Below the pieces are notes generated by a model. That model ran no database searches, had not been told where the DNA came from, and worked only from the letters and a program-made list of their open reading frames with translations. From an uncultured Granulosicoccaceae bacterium (GTDB lineage: Bacteria > Pseudomonadota > Gammaproteobacteria > Granulosicoccales > Granulosicoccaceae), in contig CALHOU010000099.1 of assembly GCA_938035945.1 (NCBI GenBank), positions 1 to 64,000 on the forward strand: 64,000 nucleotides of DNA, given 5' to 3'. A program made the position numbers and the translations under genes. Of this stretch, positions 1 through 9,492 are shown one piece after another (position 1 is the stretch's first letter; each line of letters starts with the position of its first letter).

Positions 1-224
1 CGAAAATTACTTTCGACAGGCGATAATTTTCATCTGCTTATACAATGATAGTTGATTTCAGCATACTCAATTGCTGACGTTCGTGAGGTTTGGCAAAACG
101 CGTACTTTGTCCCCGCTGCAGACGGACACAAACTCATTAACCTAGCTTGTTATCTGGAGTTTCCCAGGCTCTCATCTAACTAGCGGTAATTGTCTGCTCC
201 ATATTTTAACGGTATGATTGAAGG

Positions 225-719
225 ATGGAAATACGTCGAGAACGTCCTGAGGATCGGCAAGCGATCCATCAGTTAACAACTGATGCCTTTGCACCAATGT
301 CGTACAGTGATGGAACAGAACCTGCCATTATTGATGACCTCCGTGCAGCTGGTAATTTAACGCTTTCCCTGGTCACTATTAAGGACGACATGTTAGTTGC
401 GCATGTTGCCTTTTCCCCAGTTACTATCGGTAACAACACTAATTCTTGGTATGGCCTTGGACCTGTTTCTGTGCATCCGAATCTGCAGCGTAGTGGTATC
501 GGCACCGCTTTGATCAACGAAGGACTTCGGGTTCTTGAAGGAATGAATGCAGATGGGTGTGCGTTAATAGGCAATCCAAAATTTTATCGCAGATTTGGTT
601 TTGTATCCAACGGGAGTATCCAATATCCAGGAGTGTCTGATGAGATTGTTCAGTGGAAAAGCTTTGGCAAGCAGCGTCCAGAAGGGTTGCTCGTCTTCAG
701 TCCTGAATTTGGAAGTTGA
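225..719 (+). CDS. GNAT family N-acetyltransferase (YhbS-like)
   Basis: 164-aa ORF; GNAT acetyl-CoA-binding pattern VHPNLQRSGIGTALINEGL and C-terminal NPKFYRRFGF typical of YhbS-like acetyltransferases. Confidence 0.85.
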   Translation: MEIRRERPEDRQAIHQLTTDAFAPMSYSDGTEPAIIDDLRAAGNLTLSLVTIKDDMLVAHVAFSPVTIGNNTNSWYGLGPVSVHPNLQRSGIGTALINEGLRVLEGMNADGCALIGNPKFYRRFGFVSNGSIQYPGVSDEIVQWKSFGKQRPEGLLVFSPEFGS

Positions 720-745
720 TTCCCCCCAGTTCTTGTAAAACCGGT

Positions 746-808
746 ATGGGCCGATATTTGCCGTCCAATTGAGTATAGCCGAACGGCAAAAAAGTCCCCA
801 AAGCGGAA
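746..808. repeat. 63-bp direct repeat copy A (partner at 1601-1663)
   Basis: atgggccga(t/a)attt(g/t)ccgtccaattgagtatagccgaacggcaaaaaagtccccaa(a/t)gcggaa occurs twice with 3 mismatches in 63 nt; copy A contains inverted repeat TTTGCCGT-N18-ACGGCAAA. Confidence 0.9.
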
Positions 809-810
809 TA

Positions 811-1104
811 TCAGCTAGTACTTTTTCCTGACCCAATGTACGTAAAAGAAACCAGAAATACTCTCTCGCCCTTTCCATGCTTTGCAACTTTTAGAAGATC
901 AACAAGACCCTGAAAGCCAGACTCTTTGGCCATGCTAGGCGTTACATCCCCAAGCGCTATTTCCTTTACTGTGTTAATTTCAATCCAGCCTTCGTCCAAC
1001 CGGTATCTCTTTCCTTCTCGTACACGTTGTCTGATCCAAATGCGGATACTGGTTGTGATCTCACCACTTTTAATTCGTGGTCTTAATGATTTAGCAAACT
1101 GCAT
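811..1104 (-). CDS. ASCH/PUA-like domain small protein
   Basis: 97-aa ORF; MQFAKSLRPRIKSGEITTSIRIW...RYRLDEGWIEI pattern resembles ASCH domain proteins; stop lies immediately beside repeat copy A. Confidence 0.6.
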   Translation of the reverse strand: MQFAKSLRPRIKSGEITTSIRIWIRQRVREGKRYRLDEGWIEINTVKEIALGDVTPSMAKESGFQGLVDLLKVAKHGKGERVFLVSFTYIGSGKSTS

Positions 1105-1121
1105 GTTTCAAATGCACGAAA

Positions 1122-1538
1122 CTATGATTCGGGTGGGGAAGCAATACCTACGACATATCCGTCGGGATCTTGCAGCCAGAATTCACGATGATGCGCGTAC
1201 GGATTCTCGCTTGGTTCCTCGAGGAAGTGAGCATCTATTTCACGTGCTCGATTGACTGCCTCGTCAAAATCATCGACTTCAAACCACAGAACGACGCCGT
1301 GGCCTACTGGGGTATTCTTTTTGCTCATCATATTTGGGTGGTCCTCGACGTCCCAACCGTGAAGTTGCAAGATGATCTGTTTTCCTTTTAAAAGTCGATT
1401 GTACGAATTGCCGTGTGTTTCTTCAGCAGTATTGCCGTGCGGTTTGATGTTTAGAATCATGGCGTACCAAGCACTGCTTGCAAGCACATCTTTGACCGCT
1501 ATTAGCGGCTGCGATCTAGGAGCTTTAGCCTTGGACAT
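1122..1538 (-). CDS. VOC family (glyoxalase/bleomycin-resistance-like) protein
   Basis: 138-aa ORF; VKDVLASSAWYAMIL...VVLWFEVDDFDEAVNRA...REFWLQDPDGYVVGIASP is the classic VOC pattern. Confidence 0.9.
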   Translation of the reverse strand: MSKAKAPRSQPLIAVKDVLASSAWYAMILNIKPHGNTAEETHGNSYNRLLKGKQIILQLHGWDVEDHPNMMSKKNTPVGHGVVLWFEVDDFDEAVNRAREIDAHFLEEPSENPYAHHREFWLQDPDGYVVGIASPPES

Positions 1539-1600
1539 CTACAATCCTCTTTTTCAGCTTCTGTTCATCGTAACTCTTGATTCTTCGACTAATGTCTGCA

Positions 1601-1663
1601 ATGGGCCGAAATTTTCCGTCCAATTGAGTATAGCCGAACGGCAAAAAAGTCCCCAATGCGGAA
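1601..1663. repeat. 63-bp direct repeat copy B (partner at 746-808)
   Basis: 60/63 identity with copy A, same orientation. Confidence 0.9.
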
Positions 1664-1749
1664 GTACACCAGTGAAATCGACCGGCAGCTTCGCCAAAGG
1701 ATTCATTCGTCTCAACTGCGAGAATCAAGTTATCAGAACGACTGATCGA

Positions 1750-2124
1750 CTACTCCAAAGCGATAACAACTGCATTCGCTTCACCGTTTAATGGCCTGGC
1801 TCCGTGGCCTTTCCCAGTAGTGTCCTCCATTAACACGCAATCTCCTGCGCAAAAGATCCTTTTTTCACCTTTGCTAGTCCAACCTTCCACTTCACCTGAG
1901 AGTACAATGAATAACTGACGCCGTGGCGATGGATGTGCAGCATCATTCCAATCAGCGGGGAATCGAAACCAGGAGAATCGAGTTGCACTTACGGGTTCTG
2001 AAAGGTGTACCGCAGGCGCAGGTGGTGCGTACTGAATCGCGCTCATTGGAAATTTGATATCTTCGAAACAAGATTCACCAAACTCATCTGCATACAAACG
2101 GACACAACTTATCGGGGCTTCCAT
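1750..2124 (-). CDS. cupin-domain protein
   Basis: C-terminal part of the 209-aa ORF, starting at internal ATG (MEAPISCVRLYADEFGES); PSPRRQLFIVLSGEVEGWTSKGEKRIFCAGDCVLMEDTTGKGH is cupin-like; the upstream extension of the track ORF looks non-coding. Confidence 0.7.
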   Translation of the reverse strand: MEAPISCVRLYADEFGESCFEDIKFPMSAIQYAPPAPAVHLSEPVSATRFSWFRFPADWNDAAHPSPRRQLFIVLSGEVEGWTSKGEKRIFCAGDCVLMEDTTGKGHGARPLNGEANAVVIALE

Positions 2125-2245
2125 ACGCGTTCTTCCCGGTGATAATGAAGCCTCACTATACTGGTGTATGAGCACACCAACAACTGTTCGCACTGACAAC
2201 GGGCGGCGGAACACTTTGGTCCGGTCAAAAAAATAAGGAATCTCT

Positions 2246-2740
2246 ATGAATTGGGAAGCTATCGGGGCGATCGGCAACGTTGTTGGTGCTGTCGCAGTGA
2301 CGGTTACGCTTGTATATTTAATTATCCAAATAAAACAAAATAATAAGTTACTGCGGTTAAACACGGCCAATGTCGTCACAGAGGAATTGCAAGCGATGTT
2401 CAGTTTGCTGGCCGCGGATAAGGATCTCAGTGAGATTTTTATCGAAGCAGGGAAACGTGAGGTTCTCGAAGGAGTTAATCGAGTTCGCTACTATACGTTC
2501 ACAAATAATGTAATGCGCATCTATGAAAACGCATATCTTCAAAGACAGGAGAGGTCAATTCCTGAGGCTCATTGGGTGGGATTGACGCGGCTCATGATCG
2601 ACTACACCGATATGCCCGCATTCGCCTCATACTGGTTTGATCGGAAGCACTGGGGCTCGGATGAGTTTATCGAATATATGGAATCGGAAATCATATCATC
2701 GCCTGCCAAGCGTGACATACGTCAACCGGGCGCCATCTAA
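2246..2740 (+). CDS. hypothetical protein with N-terminal transmembrane helix
   Basis: 164-aa ORF; N-terminal TM (AIGNVVGAVAVTVTLVYLIIQIKQN), soluble helical C-terminus. Confidence 0.65.
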   Translation: MNWEAIGAIGNVVGAVAVTVTLVYLIIQIKQNNKLLRLNTANVVTEELQAMFSLLAADKDLSEIFIEAGKREVLEGVNRVRYYTFTNNVMRIYENAYLQRQERSIPEAHWVGLTRLMIDYTDMPAFASYWFDRKHWGSDEFIEYMESEIISSPAKRDIRQPGAI

Positions 2741-2885
2741 CAGTATAATGAGTAAATGTAATCTTCCTGCGATCAAAAGCTATCGTTCATGATTTATTCT
2801 GGGAGTCAGGATTGGGGACTTTTCAGACATTAGAGTCCAGATCATTTCGCACACTTTATATCAGATTAAGTCCCAGCATTTAAAA

Positions 2886-3446
2886 CTATTCAATCGGAAT
2901 ATTGAGTTGTGTGCAATTAACATGATCGGAGGAACGCCGATTAACACAACCTCTTGTTAATGGATTTTCCACAGCCCAACCGAACGGCTCAACCGATTCC
3001 CATTTACCATTACCGTCTACATCTATAAACGCACCAATAAAGTTCACATCAAATCGACGCTTTTCACCCGGTCCGTAAATATTGCTTAGCTTAAAGCGAT
3101 ATTCGTTTTGTCCGTTTATAACCGTATCGTTAGGATTAGCCTCTAATACCGCCGTGTTATCTTCTTGCACAATGAATGACACATCAATACTCTGAATGAC
3201 CACACTGCATGTTTGGCCAAGCGATTCACAAATGTCACCACCATCCATCGCGGTATTCTCGCTTTGTTCTTCTGCCTTTATTGCCCAGACACCCAGCATT
3301 TTTTTGCCTTCATGAATTTCTGACAAAGAACCTTTTAGGCTAATCGTGCCTTCGGCTTTCAAAAACGTATCGCAAGCAGCACCTACGAACAACCAGCCGG
3401 TTACGAGCACAAAAAGCAGCTTTAACCTTAGATTGCGATTAGTCAT
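2886..3446 (-). CDS. hypothetical lipoprotein
   Basis: 186-aa ORF; signal peptide with lipobox LFVGAAC; EF-hand-like DVDGNGKWE. Confidence 0.65.
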   Translation of the reverse strand: MTNRNLRLKLLFVLVTGWLFVGAACDTFLKAEGTISLKGSLSEIHEGKKMLGVWAIKAEEQSENTAMDGGDICESLGQTCSVVIQSIDVSFIVQEDNTAVLEANPNDTVINGQNEYRFKLSNIYGPGEKRRFDVNFIGAFIDVDGNGKWESVEPFGWAVENPLTRGCVNRRSSDHVNCTQLNIPIE

Positions 3447-3911
3447 ACAGGCTCTGCCAATTTTTCAACAAGGTATTCTGCCAGCCGCTTACCCCAGACA
3501 TCGGGATTCATCGACTCCTCCTCACCTATGTACGGCGGGAACTTGTTACTCTTAAATTCTACGGAAGTCTTCAATTATGTTGCCTCTGTCTTGCACTTGT
3601 ACAAGCAGAATTTCTGCTCTGTCATCTGGATTCGCCAAATACTGTCCGATAGCGTGCGCAGTAACTTAGAGCCCAATCACACTCCATGCTTTCGATCGCA
3701 TGGGAATACGTATAGCACTTCACAAACACAATGTTAACGGGTGCTGATATTCAACACAATTTGTTGCCCAGAACCCAAATTGCTCTAGTGCGGTAATTAA
3801 TTTTCACAATAGGCCGAAAACAAGTAGGAGGAGAACGACGCAAGCTCTACCCATATTGCGGAAGTACTCGAGAAAACAATAAATCGCGAATCCAACGAAG
3901 AGACGGACAAT

Positions 3912-4592
3912 ATGAACTTTGTAAAAACTACGATAATCGCAACCGCCGCCTTAGTCACTGTAGGTTGTGCCACGGACGACCCTAATCGACGTGCTAAAAC
4001 AGGTGCCGCTATAGGCGCAATCGCTGGTGGCATCATCGGCAACCAAACTAGCAGCAAAAACGGTAAATTTGTAGGTGCCGCAGTCGGTGCGTTAACAGGT
4101 GCAGCAGTTGGTAATTACATGGACAAGCAACAGCGTCGCATGGAACAACAGTTAGCAGCAGAACAAGCTAACCAGGAAATTACAATCACTCGCATTGACG
4201 AAGAAACCTTGAAAGTAAACGTCAGCAGCGAAGTGTCTTTCGATGTTAACCAAGCTTCAATCAAAAGCAGCTTCCGCGACAGCCTGGAAAAGGTAGCTGC
4301 GGTTGTTTCTGAATACGACAAAACAGCGATACACGTTATCGGCCACACAGACAGCACTGGTTCAAACAGCTATAACCAACAGCTTTCTGAAAAGCGTGCA
4401 AGTTCAGTTGCTCGTTACTTGAGTCAGAACGGTGTTCAGCGTGACCGCATGCGTATGAAAGGTAAAGGCGAGAACATGCCTGTTGCTGACAACGGTAGCA
4501 GCGCGGGTCGTAGTCAGAACCGTCGTGTTGAAATCTACTTAAAGCCATTTGTTGAAGGTCGCGAGAACGATGCGTTCCGTTCGCCAGTTTAA
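3912..4592 (+). CDS. OmpA-family lipoprotein with glycine-zipper domain (YiaD-like)
   Basis: lipobox LVTVGC; glycine zipper TGAAIGAIAGGIIGNQ; OmpA C-terminal motif VIGHTDSTGSNSYNQQLSEKRASSVARYL...GRSQNRRVEI. Confidence 0.93.
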   Translation: MNFVKTTIIATAALVTVGCATDDPNRRAKTGAAIGAIAGGIIGNQTSSKNGKFVGAAVGALTGAAVGNYMDKQQRRMEQQLAAEQANQEITITRIDEETLKVNVSSEVSFDVNQASIKSSFRDSLEKVAAVVSEYDKTAIHVIGHTDSTGSNSYNQQLSEKRASSVARYLSQNGVQRDRMRMKGKGENMPVADNGSSAGRSQNRRVEIYLKPFVEGRENDAFRSPV

Positions 4593-4617
4593 GCAATAGC
4601 TTTTAGGAAATTTAAGA

Positions 4618-4648
4618 AGAGGCCGCTTTTTTTAGCGGCCCTTTTTTA
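4618..4648 (+). terminator. rho-independent terminator
   Basis: GGCCGC-tttttttA-GCGGCC hairpin followed by CTTTTTT after the OmpA-like gene. Confidence 0.85.
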
Positions 4649-4652
4649 TGCC

Positions 4653-5465
4653 CTATGCACTTTGTCGCCATTGAGGGTCTAAACGATCAAGCATGCGCAA
4701 ATAAGCTGGCCACTCTGGCAACGCCACCTCAGCACCCGCTTGCGCAGCTCCGCTTTCAAACTGCTCTCGTGTTTTAAGCACTACTTCTGGACGCGGTTTT
4801 TTCAAGGTTCCACCACCAGCTACAGCAGCCATGGCTTTTAACTGTACACCTGCACAATCTTCAAAATGATATAAGCGCGTAAACGCTTGCGCAATGCTTT
4901 GACCGCAAATCAGTATGCCGTGGTTGTACAACAGCATCGTGTGTTTGTCTTTACCTAAATCCTTGACGATGGTTTCGCGCTCTGCCAAGTCTAAGGCTAT
5001 ACCTTCAAATTCATGGGTACCGATGCGCTCATGAAACATGCAGCCCATTTGTGTTAGCGGAATAAACCCCTCTTCCAAACAACAAATGGCGGTCGCGTTT
5101 TGCGAGTGCGTATGTAGTACGCACTGTAAATCTGGCCGCGCCGCATGAATGGCAGAATGAATGGTGTAGCCTGCAGCGTTTATTGGGAATGGATTGTCGT
5201 CAAGCTTATTTCCGTCGATGTCTATCTTGACTAAGTTGTCTGGGCGAATCTCGTCATAGCCATGGCCAAACGGATTGATAAGTAAATGCTCAGTGCCGGG
5301 AATACGCGCTGTGATGTGATTGTAAACCTGAGAAGTCCAGCCATGATGATGTACCAGTCGATAGGCCGCAGCCAAGTCAACACGGGTTTGCCACTCGGTC
5401 TCACTACAATCTGCTTGGCGCGTATTGAGCTGGTGGATATTGGATGCAAGCGTTGGCTTGGACAT
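4653..5465 (-). CDS. class II aldolase/adducin family protein
   Basis: 270 aa; HHGWTSQVYNHITARIPG...INPFG...VLHTHSQNATA...LLYNHGILICG. Confidence 0.9.
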   Translation of the reverse strand: MSKPTLASNIHQLNTRQADCSETEWQTRVDLAAAYRLVHHHGWTSQVYNHITARIPGTEHLLINPFGHGYDEIRPDNLVKIDIDGNKLDDNPFPINAAGYTIHSAIHAARPDLQCVLHTHSQNATAICCLEEGFIPLTQMGCMFHERIGTHEFEGIALDLAERETIVKDLGKDKHTMLLYNHGILICGQSIAQAFTRLYHFEDCAGVQLKAMAAVAGGGTLKKPRPEVVLKTREQFESGAAQAGAEVALPEWPAYLRMLDRLDPQWRQSA

Positions 5466-5544
5466 TGTGATCTCCGAACGGCATGAGTAGCCATACTAGC
5501 CAATTTCCAGTTACCCTGTAAAGATGATCGATGAGGATACAAAC

Positions 5545-6474
5545 ATGCGGATTGCCATATTAGGCGCAGGTGCCATGGGTTCTTGGTTTGGTGGGCTACT
5601 GGCGCTTCAAGGCCAGTCGGTGCAACTACTAACAACCAATGAAGATCATCGCACCGCAATTAAGCAAAATGGGCTTCTACTGAAAGCGCCAGAGGGTGAC
5701 ACAACCGTCAGTATCGATGTACATGCGCCCAATGAAATGACGGGCTCGGTTGATCTGGTGATGCTCATGACAAAAACGTTCCAAACAACACAAGCCTTGG
5801 CGAGCATTACCCATAATATTGACGACAATACTCACATTCTGAGTTTGCAAAACGGCCTTGGCAATGCGGAAAACATTGAACAGTTTGTAGCCCTGGACAG
5901 GGTGTGGGTAGGCGTATCGATGATGCCAATCGATAAAGTGGCCCCAGGCGTAGTAGCAGGTAAAGGACAGGGCAGCAGTTATTTTGGCAATGCGACGCAT
6001 GCAAGTAAAACCAGTATGGCCACCGCTATTGAATCTACGTTCAATAGCGCAGGTATCGAACTACACCATGATGAGAACATCCATCAACGCATCTGGGAGA
6101 AAGTGGCATTTAACTCTGGCATGAATGCATTAAGTGCGCTCACCAACGGCAGGCCAGGAACGATAGGCCGTTACCAAGAGGCGAAAACGCTTGCCATAAA
6201 TGTAGCAAAGGAAGTCGTTGAAGTTGCTTTAGCTTGTGACATCACTCTGGATTTTTCACGCATCAAAGAAATGATCGAGCTCTCGGTTTCAAAACATGCA
6301 GAACATATACCGTCAATGTTGCAAGACATGCATGCCAATAGACAAACAGAGGTAGATGCACTTAGTGGAGCGGTTACGCGAATGGCAAGCAAATCAGGTA
6401 TTGCAACCCCTCTTAATCACACGCTAACGACATTGATTAAGCTAAAGGAGCTGTCTAACGAAGAATATGCATAA
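5545..6474 (+). CDS. 2-dehydropantoate 2-reductase / ketopantoate reductase family
   Basis: MRIAILGAGAMGSWFGGLLA Rossmann motif; VWEKVAFNSGMNALSALT-type core (IWEKVAFNSGMNALSALTNGRPG); C-terminal PSMLQDMHANRQTEVDALSGAV. Confidence 0.9.
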   Translation: MRIAILGAGAMGSWFGGLLALQGQSVQLLTTNEDHRTAIKQNGLLLKAPEGDTTVSIDVHAPNEMTGSVDLVMLMTKTFQTTQALASITHNIDDNTHILSLQNGLGNAENIEQFVALDRVWVGVSMMPIDKVAPGVVAGKGQGSSYFGNATHASKTSMATAIESTFNSAGIELHHDENIHQRIWEKVAFNSGMNALSALTNGRPGTIGRYQEAKTLAINVAKEVVEVALACDITLDFSRIKEMIELSVSKHAEHIPSMLQDMHANRQTEVDALSGAVTRMASKSGIATPLNHTLTTLIKLKELSNEEYA

Positions 6475-6555
6475 CGACTTAGCAATGCGCAAATGGTCCC
6501 GTATATTTTCCGACCCGAGGATCTTGCACATATAGCGCTTTAGTGTTCGTTAAAA

Positions 6556-8346
6556 CTACAAAGGCCAGAAAAACAAAATCAAAGGCACACTAATAGCCAC
6601 GATAATAATTTCCAGCGGCAAGCCCATGCGCCAGTAGTCGTTAAATTTATATCCACCCGGCCCCATAACCAGGGTATTACATTGATGCCCTATCGGTGTT
6701 AAAAACGCACAAGATGCACCCACAGCCACGCACATCAAAAACGGATCGGCATTGACATTAAGCGCGGTTGCCATCGCAATACCCAGTGGCGCCATCACCA
6801 AAGCGGTGGCGGCGTTGTTAATCACATCCGATAACAACATAGTCACAACTAGCAACAGGGTTAACACAACCGGTATAGGAAACCCGCTGGTCCATTGAAT
6901 TAGCGAATCAGCCACCAACTGCGTTGTACCAGTGGTTGTTAATGCGTTGCCCACTGGAATCATAGCCGCAAGCAACACGATAACAGGCCAATCAATATCA
7001 TCGTATATTTGTCTGGGCGATAAAATACCGAACAACACATACGCCATAATCGCCAGCAAGAAAGCCGTGGTTAGTGATGTTACCCCAATGATGCCTAATC
7101 CAATTGCCGCTGCGAAAATAGCGGAGGCGGTAAGCACGCGCTTGGTTCGGTTCAAATCTATAGGGCGCTTCGCAAGCGGCCACATACCCAGTTTTCGAAA
7201 ATGTTCATCAATTGATTCAGCATCGCCTTTTAATAGCAACACGTCGCCGGCTCTAAATATTTGCTGACGCAAACGCTGTGTTACTGACCGGCCGTTTCTG
7301 GCCAAACCAACCAATGCTACGGTTCTACCGGTTTCGGCACGAATAAAATCCACGCCCTGCTCGATCAATGGCGATACGTTTTTAACAACACCTTCAACCA
7401 TGACTTCGTTATCTGGGTCTGGTTGTACAAAAGCCGGTGTGGCAGAGCTGAGCAACTCAAGCGAGTGTTTTTCTAAAAATTCGCGCAGCTCATCCGGGGC
7501 TGCACGCATGATCAAGATGTCTTCTTCGGCAATCACATAGCTTGCGCGTACCGCGCGGGCGAATCGACGCTTACCGGCAACACCAATAATCTCTACGCCT
7601 GTTCTCTCGCCATCGGCGTCACCCAAATCGGTTTCACCTAAAGTTTTGCCAACCAAGGGGGAATCTTTAGGCACTTTAGCTTCTGTTAAATATTGCCCAA
7701 CTTCAAACAGTTTGTTGGCCGTGTTGTTTTGCATGCGCTCGCGCGGTATCAATCGCCACCCGATAAATGTGATGAACAAACCACCGATGATTGCAATGGG
7801 TAAGCCCACCGGTGTGAAAGAAAACATACCGAATGCCTCACCAGTATGATCAGCACGAATGGAGGCGACGATGATATTCGGCGGCGTACCGATCAAGGTC
7901 ATCATGCCACCGAGCAAACTACCAAACGCCAATGGCATCAAGATTAATGCGGGCGATCGATTGCGTTCATCGCAAGTGGATAAAGCGATGGGAAGCAGCA
8001 AAGCCAATGCGCCAACGTTATTCATAAAAGCTGACGCCACAGTGATAACAGCCGTTAATGCAGCGATGTGCATGATCGGTGTTTCGGTTAGATGGCTGAT
8101 ACGGCTCGCTATCTCATCAACAACACCTGCATTTTTTAAGGCGCTACTAATAATGAGTACGGCAGCAACGGTAATTACCGCTGGGTGACCAAAGCCCAGA
8201 AACGCTTTGTCGGTTTCAACCAGGCCAAGCAACACACACGCAATCAGCGCCGACATGGCGACCAGGTCGTAGCGCCAGCGGCCCCAGCCAAACATAAGCA
8301 TGGCTAAGCCCAATATCGCACTGATCAGAATCTGTTCTGTTGTCAT
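6556..8346 (-). CDS. SLC13 (DASS) family permease with central TrkA-C/RCK_C domains
   Basis: 596 aa; FGHPAVITVAAVLIISSALKNAGVVD, LIGTPPNIIVASIRA, and two RCK_C-like central repeats. Confidence 0.88.
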   Translation of the reverse strand: MTTEQILISAILGLAMLMFGWGRWRYDLVAMSALIACVLLGLVETDKAFLGFGHPAVITVAAVLIISSALKNAGVVDEIASRISHLTETPIMHIAALTAVITVASAFMNNVGALALLLPIALSTCDERNRSPALILMPLAFGSLLGGMMTLIGTPPNIIVASIRADHTGEAFGMFSFTPVGLPIAIIGGLFITFIGWRLIPRERMQNNTANKLFEVGQYLTEAKVPKDSPLVGKTLGETDLGDADGERTGVEIIGVAGKRRFARAVRASYVIAEEDILIMRAAPDELREFLEKHSLELLSSATPAFVQPDPDNEVMVEGVVKNVSPLIEQGVDFIRAETGRTVALVGLARNGRSVTQRLRQQIFRAGDVLLLKGDAESIDEHFRKLGMWPLAKRPIDLNRTKRVLTASAIFAAAIGLGIIGVTSLTTAFLLAIMAYVLFGILSPRQIYDDIDWPVIVLLAAMIPVGNALTTTGTTQLVADSLIQWTSGFPIPVVLTLLLVVTMLLSDVINNAATALVMAPLGIAMATALNVNADPFLMCVAVGASCAFLTPIGHQCNTLVMGPGGYKFNDYWRMGLPLEIIIVAISVPLILFFWPL

Positions 8347-8477
8347 GGTTTTAGTTTAATTCGCCCAGCTCTTTGCTGCCGCAACGGTTGCACGGCTTTT
8401 GCATTCTACTAGGGAGCGCCCGTCGGTTCAGGCACAAGGTCTAATCGACCCGTAAAACAGGATATATAGTTCATCTT

Positions 8478-9488
8478 ATGAAAGCAGCCACCCTACAAAT
8501 GAGATGTGCTGGCAGCACCATTGACATCAGTGTAGAAGGCAAGCAGCACGGTCATTTAAGCCTCCCTTGCGCTACCGCCCGATCAGCCCTGGGCACCGTG
8601 CAAATACCGGTGTGCGTCATACGCAATGGCGAAGGCCCAATCGTGACCCTGCTTGCGGGCGCAAGAGGCGACGAGTTCGATGGGCAAATTGCCCTGCATG
8701 AATTTATAAGCACTCTAAAAGTTGAAGACATTCGGGGTAGTTTAATTATTGTTCCAACCATGAACCCAATCGCGGCCCGCGAACGCATGCGCTTATCGCC
8801 TGTTGATTATAAAAACCTGGACGAATGTTTCCCCGGTGATGAAACAGGTTCTATCAGCGAGCAAATGGCTGCACTGATTTTTAAAACTGTTGTGGAACCG
8901 GCCGACCTAACCATTGAGTTGCAATCCGGCGGCAGAACAAGCGTGATCACAGCCCTAGCCGCTGTGCATTTTAATGAGCAAAATTCTGCGCTACAAAAGC
9001 GCAATGAAGAGCACATGATCGCATTCGGCGCACCTTACAGCGCGCGACTATTGCCACCACATGTGGGCAGCCTGGCGAACGCTGTTAACACACTTGAAAA
9101 AGAATTCATTGCGGTACAACTCGGGGGCGGCGGCAGCGCAAATACGCGCAGTATCGAAATTGCACAAACCGGCTGTAAAAACGTGTTAGTGCAACGGGGC
9201 ATGCTCAGCAACGAACTAATACTTCGCTCTACCCGTATGCTGGAAGTCACTAGCGAAAAAAATTACGTCACCGCGCCAAGCACCGGTTTGCTAGAAATGT
9301 GCAAAGACGTTGGTGATGAAGTGTATATGGGCAGCCCAGTCGCAAAGATCATCGAACCAGGCCACACCGGCACCGCAGCGGTCGTCTTAAAAGCCGATCG
9401 CAACGGTATCTTGATGGCCCGCCATCATGGCGGGCACATTGAACAAGGTGATTGCGTTGCTATCGTTGCTGATGAGGTGCAGCGATAA
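8478..9488 (+). CDS. succinylglutamate desuccinylase/aspartoacylase family protein
   Basis: 336 aa; VTLLAGARGDEFDGQIAL and VPTMNPIAARERMRLSPVDYKNLDECFPGDE zinc-carboxypeptidase-like motifs. Confidence 0.88.
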   Translation: MKAATLQMRCAGSTIDISVEGKQHGHLSLPCATARSALGTVQIPVCVIRNGEGPIVTLLAGARGDEFDGQIALHEFISTLKVEDIRGSLIIVPTMNPIAARERMRLSPVDYKNLDECFPGDETGSISEQMAALIFKTVVEPADLTIELQSGGRTSVITALAAVHFNEQNSALQKRNEEHMIAFGAPYSARLLPPHVGSLANAVNTLEKEFIAVQLGGGGSANTRSIEIAQTGCKNVLVQRGMLSNELILRSTRMLEVTSEKNYVTAPSTGLLEMCKDVGDEVYMGSPVAKIIEPGHTGTAAVVLKADRNGILMARHHGGHIEQGDCVAIVADEVQR

Positions 9489-9492
9489 AAAA

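Noticed and set aside
1-31. GAAAATTA-N14-TAATTTTC inverted repeat at the left window edge
   Set aside because: AT-rich, short, and cut by the window boundary; cannot be interpreted.
1372-1791. Track ORFs running through repeat copy B (1372-1791 +, 1525-1728 -) and copy A (564-887 -)
   Set aside because: They read through the non-coding repeat in different frames and overlap better-supported VOC/cupin/GNAT genes; likely spurious.
225-2740. Chromosomal-integron cassette array (GNAT, ASCH, VOC, cupin, small unknowns, plus repeats)
   Set aside because: The 63-bp repeats lack convincing RYYYAAC/GTTRRRY attC boundaries, genes are on both strands, and no intI is in the window. ATCTAAC occurs near 172 and 2735 but without a matching GTTAGAT partner.
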